From positions 1-30,324 of the forward strand of contig DLPX01000063.1 in assembly GCA_002477475.1 (NCBI GenBank): 30,324 bases of DNA. The letters are read 5' to 3'. This document shows, piece by piece, positions 8,451 to 15,891 of the stretch. How positions within the stretch are numbered: position 1 is the stretch's first letter; every line of letters begins with the position of its first letter. Both the position numbers and the translations under genes were made by a program. The notes beneath the pieces were generated by a model. That model made no database searches and was not told the origin of the DNA. It saw only the letters and a program-made list of their open reading frames with translations. The DNA comes from Proteobacteria bacterium UBA7447 (GTDB taxonomy: Bacteria; Pseudomonadota; Gammaproteobacteria; Arenicellales; UBA868).

Positions 8451-10018
8451 AGGGTCTTAGACACCTACTGAAGTGGTCAGTTGTGGCGCTGGCCGCGGGC
8501 ATTGCCGCGTTGCTGATCTGGTTAACGGTTTTTTTTGATCCCAACGACTATCGGGAGCACATTGCAGACGGCATCTCGGAGGCGACCGGTCTGCACTTTA
8601 CGATTGAAGGCCCTGTAAGGCTTAGTCTGCGATTTGAACCGGGCGAAGGCCTGTTTGCAGAGGCTACGGTTGAGAACGCCTGGCTTCGTGCAGTTGAGGG
8701 AATTGAGACGCCGCAGCACGCGCAACTCAGTCATCTGAGGTTTTCTTTTCCGCTCACCCAGTCGACACAGCTCGCAGGCGGCCGTTTGATTGATGGAACA
8801 GGACAGTTTCGTATCTCGGATCTGGACCTGAGTGCAATGGCTGTCGGCCTTGGACTCGACCCGGCATCCTTTAATGGGTCGATGGTGGATTCGGTATTGG
8901 CGTACGGAAGCTTTGAGACCGGAGAGACTTTTTTCTCCCTGACGGATCTCGAGATAGGAATCTTTGAAACCGAAGTCACGGGACATGTTCACTTTGAGGG
9001 ATTGGATCAACTTCCCCATCTCGACTTCTCCCTTGCAGCGTCTACCCTTAATCTGGACGAAATAGTGCCGGACGCATTGCGCGGCCCGACTGACGCCTTT
9101 GAATGGTTAAGCCTTTCGCCGCTGATGGCGCTCGGAGTGGTTGCACAAGGCTCCCTGACGATCGGGACTTTCCAATCCGGAGGTCTGGTGTTTAAGGATC
9201 TGACGGTGCCAATCGCTGCGGATGGCAAACAGGTGGCGGCCTCACCCGTTACAGCGAGCTTGTATGACGGCGCCATGCGGATCGACACCGTTGCCCATGG
9301 AGATGGTGAGAATCTTGACTTCATCACCCGCCAGCGCTTTACGGGAGTGTCCGCCGGTCGGATGCTTAAGGACATGCAGTTGACGGGGATGCTTCATGGG
9401 CGAGCGGATCTTGAGGCGATTGTGGCGTTTTCGGGGGCCGACTACCCAGAGCGCCTTCGCTCTGCAGAGGGCGTAGCCACACTCAAGGCGCGCGAGGGTC
9501 AGATACGCGGCTTTGATGTGGCGTCCCTGTTGAGTCAGCTCAGCCAGGGTGATCTGCCGAGCAGTGGCGAATGGCTCGGTGAAGGTGCCTACACGGTACT
9601 GGAAGACGTGAATGCAACTTTGGTTTTGGGCGATACCCATCTGATGAATGACAATCTTGTATTTCGCGCAGGTGGAGTCGACGTTACCGGCCGGGGCAAG
9701 TTAAATCTTGAGAACGAATTGGTGGACTACCGGCTCTTGCTCGAGCTTGATCAGCCTGATGTCGTCAGGATGCTGCCGCCTCCGCTAAACGCGGTGGGTC
9801 TTATCCTCCCCCTTCGGGTAAGCGGCAGATGGGATAATCCTGGGATCATGATCGACATGCCGACGTTGATTCAGATGCAGATCCAACGCGCAATGGGCGC
9901 CAAGAGTGCATTGGGTTCGCCCGATGCAGACGCGCAGGCTGAGCGTGCCCGCCAGGTGCTTGAGGCGGAACTTGGCAAAAGACTGGATTCAGTTGTTAAT
10001 GGGGTCGCGGCCCAGTGA
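8447..10018 (+). CDS. AsmA family protein
   Basis: A 523-residue protein with one N-terminal membrane segment (about residues 9-29) followed by FFDPNDYREHI, the typical AsmA start. The large periplasmic remainder is beta-rich and ends in the AsmA C-terminal region (roughly VDVTGRGKLNLENELVDYRL onwards), then a helical tail. AsmA-like proteins are inner-membrane anchored and are implicated in phospholipid transport to, and assembly of, the outer membrane. It is shorter than E. coli AsmA (617). The start is a TTG overlapping the dusA stop (TTGA), supported by GGAG at 8435-8438, eight bases upstream; no better in-frame start exists near it. Its own stop overlaps the GTG of the next gene. Confidence 0.85.
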   Translation: MKGLRHLLKWSVVALAAGIAALLIWLTVFFDPNDYREHIADGISEATGLHFTIEGPVRLSLRFEPGEGLFAEATVENAWLRAVEGIETPQHAQLSHLRFSFPLTQSTQLAGGRLIDGTGQFRISDLDLSAMAVGLGLDPASFNGSMVDSVLAYGSFETGETFFSLTDLEIGIFETEVTGHVHFEGLDQLPHLDFSLAASTLNLDEIVPDALRGPTDAFEWLSLSPLMALGVVAQGSLTIGTFQSGGLVFKDLTVPIAADGKQVAASPVTASLYDGAMRIDTVAHGDGENLDFITRQRFTGVSAGRMLKDMQLTGMLHGRADLEAIVAFSGADYPERLRSAEGVATLKAREGQIRGFDVASLLSQLSQGDLPSSGEWLGEGAYTVLEDVNATLVLGDTHLMNDNLVFRAGGVDVTGRGKLNLENELVDYRLLLELDQPDVVRMLPPPLNAVGLILPLRVSGRWDNPGIMIDMPTLIQMQIQRAMGAKSALGSPDADAQAERARQVLEAELGKRLDSVVNGVAAQ

Positions 10019-10866
10019 AGCTTGTCAGGTTTGGAAGTGCTGGGCAGGAGCAGCCAGGGGTGATTGATTCTGACGGTGCGGTCAGGGGCCTGAGTGGTGT
10101 GGTCGAGGATCTCACTCCGGACACCCTGGGCATTGAGCAGCTGCAAGAATTGAAAGATATTGATCCGCAATCACTGCCTTTGGTGCCAGCGGGCACGCGC
10201 ATGGGTCCGTGTGTAGCGAGGCCGGGTAAGTTGGTCTGTATTGGACTGAACTACCATGATCATGCCGTTGAGACCGGGCTGACACCTCCAAGTGAGCCCG
10301 TGGTATTCATGAAGGCGGTGAGTGCGATCGGGGGACCTCACGATGACATTACCCTTTTGCGCGGCTCGAGCAAAAGCGACTGGGAAGTGGAACTTGGTGT
10401 TGTGATAGGAAAACGGACTCAGTACATTTCGCCCGATCAGGCGATGGGCGTTGTGGCCGGCTTTTGCCTTATCAATGATCTGTCGGAGCGAGAGTGGCAG
10501 ATAGAGCGTGGTGGAAACTGGTCAAAAGGCAAGTCGGCAGATGGCTACGGGCCGGTCGGTCCTTGGCTCGTCACCCCGGATGAGGTGGATAACCCTCAAT
10601 CATTGGACTTGTGGCTGGAGCGCAATGGCGAAGTCATGCAAAAGGGCAGCACGGCTGACATGATTTTCCCGGTGACGGAACTGATATCGTATTTAAGCCT
10701 GTGCATGAGTCTTAATGTTGGCGATATCATTGCGACCGGCACCCCAGCCGGCGTTGGCCTCGGCAGGAAGCCGCCTACCTTTCTTGAGGATGGAGATGCA
10801 TTGCGGCTCGGGATCACAGGACTGGGAGAGCAGTCCTATCGGGTCTTCGCAGACAAAGGTTCGTGA
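10015..10866 (+). CDS. Fumarylacetoacetate hydrolase (FAH) family protein
   Basis: A 283-residue protein with a short N-terminal domain and the FAH catalytic domain from about residue 70 (CIGLNYHDHAVE). The metal ligands of the family are in place: Glu124 and Glu126 in DWEVELGVVIG and Asp155 in INDLSERE; GTPAGVG closes the active site. The arrangement RGGNWSKGKSADGYGPVGPWLV and the overall pattern recall 2,4-diketo-3-deoxy-L-fuconate hydrolase and ureidoglycolate-lyase-annotated proteins, from memory. The substrate is probably a 2-keto acid, but family names are unreliable for function. The start is a GTG overlapping the asmA stop (GTGA). The following gene is ilvD, 69 bases on. Confidence 0.85.
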   Translation: MKLVRFGSAGQEQPGVIDSDGAVRGLSGVVEDLTPDTLGIEQLQELKDIDPQSLPLVPAGTRMGPCVARPGKLVCIGLNYHDHAVETGLTPPSEPVVFMKAVSAIGGPHDDITLLRGSSKSDWEVELGVVIGKRTQYISPDQAMGVVAGFCLINDLSEREWQIERGGNWSKGKSADGYGPVGPWLVTPDEVDNPQSLDLWLERNGEVMQKGSTADMIFPVTELISYLSLCMSLNVGDIIATGTPAGVGLGRKPPTFLEDGDALRLGITGLGEQSYRVFADKGS

Positions 10867-10935
10867 GGTGGGAATCCTATCCCCGCCGAGAGGCCGACAC
10901 CCCGAGTACGACAGAATTTTATGACGGAGAGTGAC

Positions 10936-12615
10936 ATGAGCGAAAAGTTGAATAAGGTTAGTTCCAGAATCACCCAGCCTCGTTCGCAGGGCGCATCACA
11001 GGCCATGCTTTACGCCACGGGACTGACTCGTGAGGACATGGACAAAGCACAGGTAGGGATCGCCAGCATGTGGTGGCAGGGCAATCCGTGCAATATGCAT
11101 TTGAATGATCTCGCAGATCAGATCGCCTCGGGCGTTCGCGAGTCGGACCTTATTCCAATGTGCTTTAACACTATTGGGGTCAGCGACGGGATTTCCATGG
11201 GAACAGAGGGTATGAGTTATTCGCTACAGTCTCGGGACCTGATCGCGGACTCTATCGAGACCGTCATGGGAGGGCAGTGGTACGACGCATTGGTCACCGT
11301 GCCTGGATGTGACAAGAATATGCCTGGATGTCTGATGGCCATGGGTCGCGTCAATCGACCTGCGTTGATGCTGTACGGCGGGACCATCAGGCCAGGCCAT
11401 GCAGGATCACAGGTGGTCGACATCGTTTCTGCCTTTCAGAGTTATGGTCAGTACATCGCTAAGGTGATCACTGATGAGGAGCGGCAGGATATCGTGAATA
11501 ACGCCTGCCCGGGTGCCGGGGCCTGCGGGGGAATGTACACCGCCAATACGATGGCGAGTGCGATCGAGGCGATGGGGATGTCGCTGCCATACAGTTCCTC
11601 GGCTCCCGCCACTACAGAACAGAAAAAAAATGAGTGCCTTAATGTCGGTGCCGCCGTAAGGAAACTGCTCGAGCTGGATCTTCGCCCACGCGACATCATG
11701 ACGCGGGAAGCGTTCGAGAATGCGATGGTCATGGTGTCGGCATTGGGCGGCTCCACCAACGCGGTTCTGCACCTCATTGCGATGGCGCGCGCGGTCGACA
11801 TACCGCTTGGGGTTGATGATTTTCAGGCTGTCAGTGATCGGGTACCGTTTCTGGCGGACCTCAAACCCAGCGGCCAATATGTGATGGAAGATTTGCACAA
11901 TGTCGGCGGTGTCCCGGCAGTTATGCGTTACCTGCTTTCGGAAGGCATGCTGAACGGAGACTGTATGACCGTGACAGGCCACACCATGACCGAAAATCTT
12001 GAGAAGTTGCCGGACCTGTCTGATGGGCAGCAGGTGTTCCACAGTCTGGCTGATCCTATCAAGGAGACTGGTCATATACGGATACTGAAAGGCAATTTCG
12101 CTCCCGGTGGGGCGGTAGCCAAGATCACGGGAAAAGAGGGTCGGCAGTTCAGTGGGCCCGCCCGGGTGTTTGACGGTGAAGAGGCGATGCTCAAGTCTCT
12201 TGAAGAAGGTGGAATTCAAAAGGGAGACGTCATCATCATCCGCTACGAGGGACCTAAGGGAGGCCCGGGAATGCCTGAGATGCTGACCCCCACCTCTGCG
12301 ATTATGGGTGCGGGCTTGGGTTCAGATGTGGCTTTGATTACCGATGGTCGATTTTCAGGAGGTTCTCATGGATTCATCATTGGGCACGTTGTTCCCGAGG
12401 CCCAGGAAGGCGGACCGATCGGCTTGGTGTGTGATGGAGACATGATCCACCTCGATGCCGATGCCAATACGATTGACGTGGAGCTGAGTGAAGAGGAACT
12501 GAAGACGCGGCGTGACAACTGGACGATGCCGCCGTATAAAACGAGTCGCGGTACTCTTTACAAGTACATTAAGAACGTGAAGACGGCCAGCGAAGGTTGT
12601 GTGACCGACGAATAA
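10936..12615 (+). CDS. ilvD: Dihydroxy-acid dehydratase (IlvD)
   Basis: A 559-residue Fe-S enzyme that dehydrates 2,3-dihydroxy-3-methylbutanoate and its homologue to 2-keto acids in valine, isoleucine and pantothenate synthesis. Cluster cysteines are visible in GNPCNMH, PGCDKNMPGC and GACGGMYTANTMA; FNTIGVSDGISMGTEGM and the C-terminal GRFSGGSHGFIIGHVVPEA are typical. The wording resembles the fungal/mitochondrial Ilv3 type more than E. coli IlvD, which argues for a [2Fe-2S] enzyme. I chose the ATG at 10936 because GGAGAG lies directly before it at good spacing; the in-frame ATG at 10921 adds five residues and has no such site. The FAH neighbour raises a sugar-acid dehydratase as an alternative, but the sequence reads as a true DHAD. 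Confidence 0.93.
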   Translation: MSEKLNKVSSRITQPRSQGASQAMLYATGLTREDMDKAQVGIASMWWQGNPCNMHLNDLADQIASGVRESDLIPMCFNTIGVSDGISMGTEGMSYSLQSRDLIADSIETVMGGQWYDALVTVPGCDKNMPGCLMAMGRVNRPALMLYGGTIRPGHAGSQVVDIVSAFQSYGQYIAKVITDEERQDIVNNACPGAGACGGMYTANTMASAIEAMGMSLPYSSSAPATTEQKKNECLNVGAAVRKLLELDLRPRDIMTREAFENAMVMVSALGGSTNAVLHLIAMARAVDIPLGVDDFQAVSDRVPFLADLKPSGQYVMEDLHNVGGVPAVMRYLLSEGMLNGDCMTVTGHTMTENLEKLPDLSDGQQVFHSLADPIKETGHIRILKGNFAPGGAVAKITGKEGRQFSGPARVFDGEEAMLKSLEEGGIQKGDVIIIRYEGPKGGPGMPEMLTPTSAIMGAGLGSDVALITDGRFSGGSHGFIIGHVVPEAQEGGPIGLVCDGDMIHLDADANTIDVELSEEELKTRRDNWTMPPYKTSRGTLYKYIKNVKTASEGCVTDE

Positions 12616-12624
12616 CAGACCGGG

Positions 12625-13302
12625 TCAGTTAAGGCTGATCCGAAGCGCGGCGCTTGTAGCAAGCGGGGCGAGCGCCAGCGCAAGGATCATCATGGCTCCC
12701 AGAATGTAAAAGTGCCCCACAGTTGGCAGCCCTGCCTCCGCGGCGAGCACCACGCTGGCGCCAAAAATCAGAACCGGCACATAAAGCGGCAACACCAGCA
12801 AAGTCAGTAGCAATCCGCTTCTTCGGATTCCCACCGTCAGGGCTGTGCCGACCGCGCCCACAAGACTTAACGTCGGCGTACCAAGCGCGAGCGCGCCAAG
12901 CAGTGTCAATTGGACCTCGCCAGTTATGCCAAGAAGTCCTGCCAGCAACGGGGTCACAACCAGTAGCGGTAGGCCGGTCGCGCACCAGTGCACAAAAACC
13001 TTCCCCAGCACCAGAACGGTAAGGGGATGCCCGCTGAGCGCCATCTGTTCAAGGGTGCCATCATCAAAGTCGGATCGGAACAGCGCGTCCAGGCTTAAAA
13101 GGGTTGCGAGTAACGCTCCCACCCAGATGACTCCCGGGCCGATGGTTCGCAGGAGAAGCGGATCTGAGCCAACGGCGAAGGGAAACAACGCAACCACAAT
13201 CACAAAGAACATCACCGGGTGAGCGATGTCGCTGGGATGGCGTACAAAAAGGCGCATATCCCTGCGGATCAGCGCGATCAGAGCGGCGGAGAGCCCTGAC
13301 AT
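12625..13302 (-). CDS. ccmB: Heme exporter subunit CcmB
   Basis: A 225-residue integral membrane protein with about six hydrophobic segments. It is the membrane part of the CcmABCD ABC complex that frees holo-CcmE during cytochrome c maturation. Family features are the N-terminal RRDMRLFVRHPSDIAHPVMFFVIV, SLDALFRSDFDDGTLEQMALS and LVLPLYVPVLIFG. The reading frame is open about 80 codons further upstream, but that stretch lies inside ccmA in another frame. The ATG at 13302, two bases after the ccmA stop, gives the correct family N-terminus. It converges with ilvD, nine bases separating the stop codons. No ccmC follows. Confidence 0.92.
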   Translation of the reverse strand: MSGLSAALIALIRRDMRLFVRHPSDIAHPVMFFVIVVALFPFAVGSDPLLLRTIGPGVIWVGALLATLLSLDALFRSDFDDGTLEQMALSGHPLTVLVLGKVFVHWCATGLPLLVVTPLLAGLLGITGEVQLTLLGALALGTPTLSLVGAVGTALTVGIRRSGLLLTLLVLPLYVPVLIFGASVVLAAEAGLPTVGHFYILGAMMILALALAPLATSAALRISLN

Positions 13303-13304
13303 TG

Positions 13305-13919
13305 CTAATGACTCCACTGCACAGTGTGAATAACGGCCTGTTTCAAATGCAGCGGTTGGTGCGTTGTAAACACGGTCATCCCGCCTTGACCAAGATGCGT
13401 TTCGATCACATTCTCGATTGCCTTTACCCCCGCGGCATCGATTGTGCCCAAGGGCTCGTCGAGCACCCAAAGGGGAGCGCGGCTTAAGTACAGGCGAGCG
13501 ATGGCAACCCTGCGCCGCTGCCCTGCGGAGAGTACCCGGCACAACAGATGCTGCGATCCACTCAGACCCACCCGGTCAAGCGCCTCATCAATCGAGACAT
13601 CTGTGGTGCCCGAATGCAGGGTTAAAGCGAAGGCGAGATTTTCCTTTGGTGTCAGGTCCAGTTTTATTCCGTTGCTGTGCCCGATGTAGATAAGATCAGA
13701 CTGAAACTTTTCCGGATCCTCGCGAATGGGTGCCGCATTCCAGAACACCTCACCGCTTTCGGGAAGGCTCAGGCCGCAGAGGATGCGTAAAAGCGTTGTT
13801 TTTCCAACGCCATTGCCGCCTTGGATCTGGCAGGCCTCACCGGGATTTAATTGAAGGCTAAGGTCCTGAAACAGGAGGCGATCGCCTCGGACGCAGGTGA
13901 TCGACTGGGCGTTTAGCAT
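13305..13919 (-). CDS. ccmA: Cytochrome c biogenesis ATP-binding protein CcmA
   Basis: A 204-residue ABC ATPase, the normal length of CcmA. It provides ATP hydrolysis to the CcmABCD complex. Walker A is GGNGVGKTTLL (about residues 34-44), the signature is LSAGQRRRVAIARL, and Walker B/D-loop is LWVLDEPLGTID, followed by the switch His in TTHQPL. IYIGHSNGIKLDLTPKENLAF is characteristic of CcmA. The ATG at 13919 gives the family start; a TTG at 13934 is possible but adds an atypical tail. It overlaps nothing and leads into ccmB with two bases between. It diverges from the formate dehydrogenase genes across ~290 bases. Confidence 0.93.
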   Translation of the reverse strand: MLNAQSITCVRGDRLLFQDLSLQLNPGEACQIQGGNGVGKTTLLRILCGLSLPESGEVFWNAAPIREDPEKFQSDLIYIGHSNGIKLDLTPKENLAFALTLHSGTTDVSIDEALDRVGLSGSQHLLCRVLSAGQRRRVAIARLYLSRAPLWVLDEPLGTIDAAGVKAIENVIETHLGQGGMTVFTTHQPLHLKQAVIHTVQWSH

Positions 13920-14112
13920 CGGCCAACCAGGCAATGTAGAAAGGTGATCGTCACAGGTTCAATTATGCGGCCAAAAGAGTCGTGATGCCCTGACCCGGCT
14001 CAAAATTGGTGACCGATCCGGATCCACACTTACACAGGCATCCTGTCCTTGGGGGAGGCTGGGATCCGCTTTGGGGATGGCTTTGAACGTGACGCATCCG
14101 AGCCATTTTTTG

Positions 14113-14143
14113 GTTCAGACAGACGCGATGATCTCATCTGAAC
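14113..14143. promoter_or_regulatory. Inverted repeat upstream of the formate dehydrogenase operon (candidate operator)
   Basis: GTTCAGA (14113-14119) and its exact complement TCTGAAC (14137-14143) are separated by 17 bases. The dyad lies 66-96 bases upstream of the formate dehydrogenase start in the divergent ccmA/fdh space. Arm length and spacing suit a dimeric regulator; LysR-type regulators are known for soluble formate dehydrogenases. No regulator gene is adjacent. Confidence 0.4.
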
Positions 14144-14168
14144 AGACTATCATTCTTTGACAAACATA

Positions 14169-14185
14169 CCGCTAGAATTTAGCGG
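14169..14185. promoter_or_regulatory. Short perfect dyad just upstream of the formate dehydrogenase start
   Basis: CCGCTA and TAGCGG flank GAATT, making a 17-base dyad that ends 23 bases before the ATG. TAGAAT within it resembles a -10 element. A TTGACA at 14157-14162 is too close (10 bases) to pair with it as a -35. It could be an operator or a 5' leader hairpin. Confidence 0.35.
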
Positions 14186-14208
14186 ATCAGTTAATACATC
14201 TTCAGAAC

Positions 14209-15891
14209 ATGAAAAAGTCTAGCCACAAGAGAATTCGGGGAAAAGGCGCCGGTAAGGGTCGCGCAGTTGATCCAGCCGCCCAGGCTGAAGTGAGTGCCGC
14301 CATCGACGGCATAGCACTGCAGCGCGATCATCTTATTGAGTGCTTGCACAGGATTCAGGACAGATATAAACATCTTTCCGCGCCCCACCTTACGGCGCTG
14401 GCGGATCTGTTGCAGCTCGCGCCGACTGAGGTGTATGAGGTGGCAACCTTTTATCACCATTTCGACGTTGTACGGGAAGGGGAGAAGGCGCCGGCGGATC
14501 TGACGGTTCGGGTTTGCGATTCGGTCAGCTGTTCCCTGTTTGGCGCCGAACCGCTGATCAGCGCACTCGAGTCCCAGTATGGCGAGAAGGTTCGCATCCA
14601 GCGTGTCCCGTGCGTCGGACGCTGTGACGCCGCGCCGGTAGCCGTGGTCGGGCAAAACGCGATCGGTCATGCCGATGCCCCCAAAGTCTCCGCCGCTGTC
14701 GATAAGGGCGAGAGGTCGGCAGAAGTACCGATCGACTGGGTGCGGTACGAGGCTTACTGTGCCGATGGCGGTTATACCCTCGCAGGCCAGTGTGTGGATG
14801 ATCCGGCAGTGGGGGATTCGATTATTGAGACTCTTGAATCATCCGGTCTTCGCGGGCTGGGCGGCGCCGGGTTCCCGGCGGGACGCAAGTGGCGGATTCT
14901 CAAGGAGCAGCCTGCCCCCCGCTTGATGGCCGTTAATATCGATGAGGGGGAAGTTGGTACTTTCAAGGATCGTTATTATTTAGAGCGCGATCCCCACCGA
15001 TTTTTGGAGGGGGTACTGATCGCGGCGCAGGTTGTGGGCATCGACAGTTGTTATCTCTATGTTCGGGACGAGTACCCCGGTGTGATTGAAATTCTGAACG
15101 CAGCGATTGAAGAACTCAGAGAAGCTTATCCAAAACCGTTGCCTGAGTTGATCGTTCGGCGCGGCGCAGGAGCGTATATCTGTGGTGAAGAATCCGCGAT
15201 GATTGAATCCATCGAGGGTAAGCGCGGACTGCCCAGATTGCGTCCGCCCTATGTGGCTGAGGTTGGACTCTTTGGACGCCCCACGCTCGAACACAACTGT
15301 GAAACACTTTATTGGGTAAGAGATATTGTCGATAACGGCGCTGACTGGTTTGCCAATCAGGGACGGCGCGGCAGAAAAGGCCTGCGCTCGTTCTCTGTCA
15401 GTGGTCGGGTCAAGCAGCCGGGCGTCCACCTTGCACCTGCGGGGATCAGTCTTCGCGAACTCATCGATGAGTATTGTGGCGGCATGCTGGAGGGGCACTC
15501 CCTCTATGCCTATTTTCCCGGCGGCGCTTCCGGCGGAATTTTGCCCGCAACGCTTGCTGATGAGCCGCTCGATTTTGATACGTTGCAGCCGCACGGCTGT
15601 TTTATTGGCTCCGCTGCCGTCATGGTGCTGTCTGACCAGGATAAGGTGCGCGACGCAGCTTTGAATACGCTCAAGTTCTTCGCCCACGAGTCCTGTGGAC
15701 AATGTACCCCCTGTCGGGTGGGCTGTGATCGGGCCACCGAACTGATGCAGGACGCAGTATGGGACCAGACATTGCTCGAGGAGTTGGCTACGGTCATGGA
15801 AGACGCGTCCATCTGTGGTCTGGGGCAGGCGGCGCCCAACCCGATTCGTTGCACCATCAAATATTTTCCCCACGAGGTTGAAAATCAGTGA
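14209..15891 (+). CDS. NAD-dependent formate dehydrogenase, beta subunit (NuoE-NuoF fusion)
   Basis: This 560-residue diaphorase subunit passes electrons from the catalytic subunit to NAD+. Residues ~30-165 are a NuoE-like thioredoxin-fold domain with the [2Fe-2S] set Cys103, Cys108, Cys135 and Cys139. Residues ~175-550 are NuoF-like, with the FMN/NADH loop GLGGAGFPAGRKW (216-228), GAGAYICGEESAMIESIEG, and the [4Fe-4S] cysteines 496, 499 and 502 in SCGQCTPC plus a later Cys536. Fusion of these two domains is the arrangement of the two-subunit FDH1 of Methylorubrum extorquens, a tungsten enzyme, rather than of the separate FdsG/FdsB of Cupriavidus or Rhodobacter. The first 20 residues are unusually basic. 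Its TGA overlaps the GTG of the alpha-subunit gene. Confidence 0.92.
   Translation: MKKSSHKRIRGKGAGKGRAVDPAAQAEVSAAIDGIALQRDHLIECLHRIQDRYKHLSAPHLTALADLLQLAPTEVYEVATFYHHFDVVREGEKAPADLTVRVCDSVSCSLFGAEPLISALESQYGEKVRIQRVPCVGRCDAAPVAVVGQNAIGHADAPKVSAAVDKGERSAEVPIDWVRYEAYCADGGYTLAGQCVDDPAVGDSIIETLESSGLRGLGGAGFPAGRKWRILKEQPAPRLMAVNIDEGEVGTFKDRYYLERDPHRFLEGVLIAAQVVGIDSCYLYVRDEYPGVIEILNAAIEELREAYPKPLPELIVRRGAGAYICGEESAMIESIEGKRGLPRLRPPYVAEVGLFGRPTLEHNCETLYWVRDIVDNGADWFANQGRRGRKGLRSFSVSGRVKQPGVHLAPAGISLRELIDEYCGGMLEGHSLYAYFPGGASGGILPATLADEPLDFDTLQPHGCFIGSAAVMVLSDQDKVRDAALNTLKFFAHESCGQCTPCRVGCDRATELMQDAVWDQTLLEELATVMEDASICGLGQAAPNPIRCTIKYFPHEVENQ

Noticed and set aside
10921..10935. Earlier ATG of ilvD
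   Set aside because: No ribosome site precedes it, whereas GGAGAG stands right before the ATG at 10936.
11407..12219. 270-codon reverse-strand open frame inside ilvD
   Set aside because: It is antisense to a fully convincing dihydroxy-acid dehydratase, rich in His and Arg, and has no family motif.
14157..14178. TTGACA and TAGAAT upstream of the formate dehydrogenase operon as a sigma70 promoter
   Set aside because: The hexamers are only 10 bases apart, far from the 16-18 needed, so they cannot act as a pair.
14980..15873. 297-codon reverse-strand open frame inside the formate dehydrogenase beta gene
   Set aside because: It is antisense to conserved NuoF-like sequence with all motifs intact on the plus strand.
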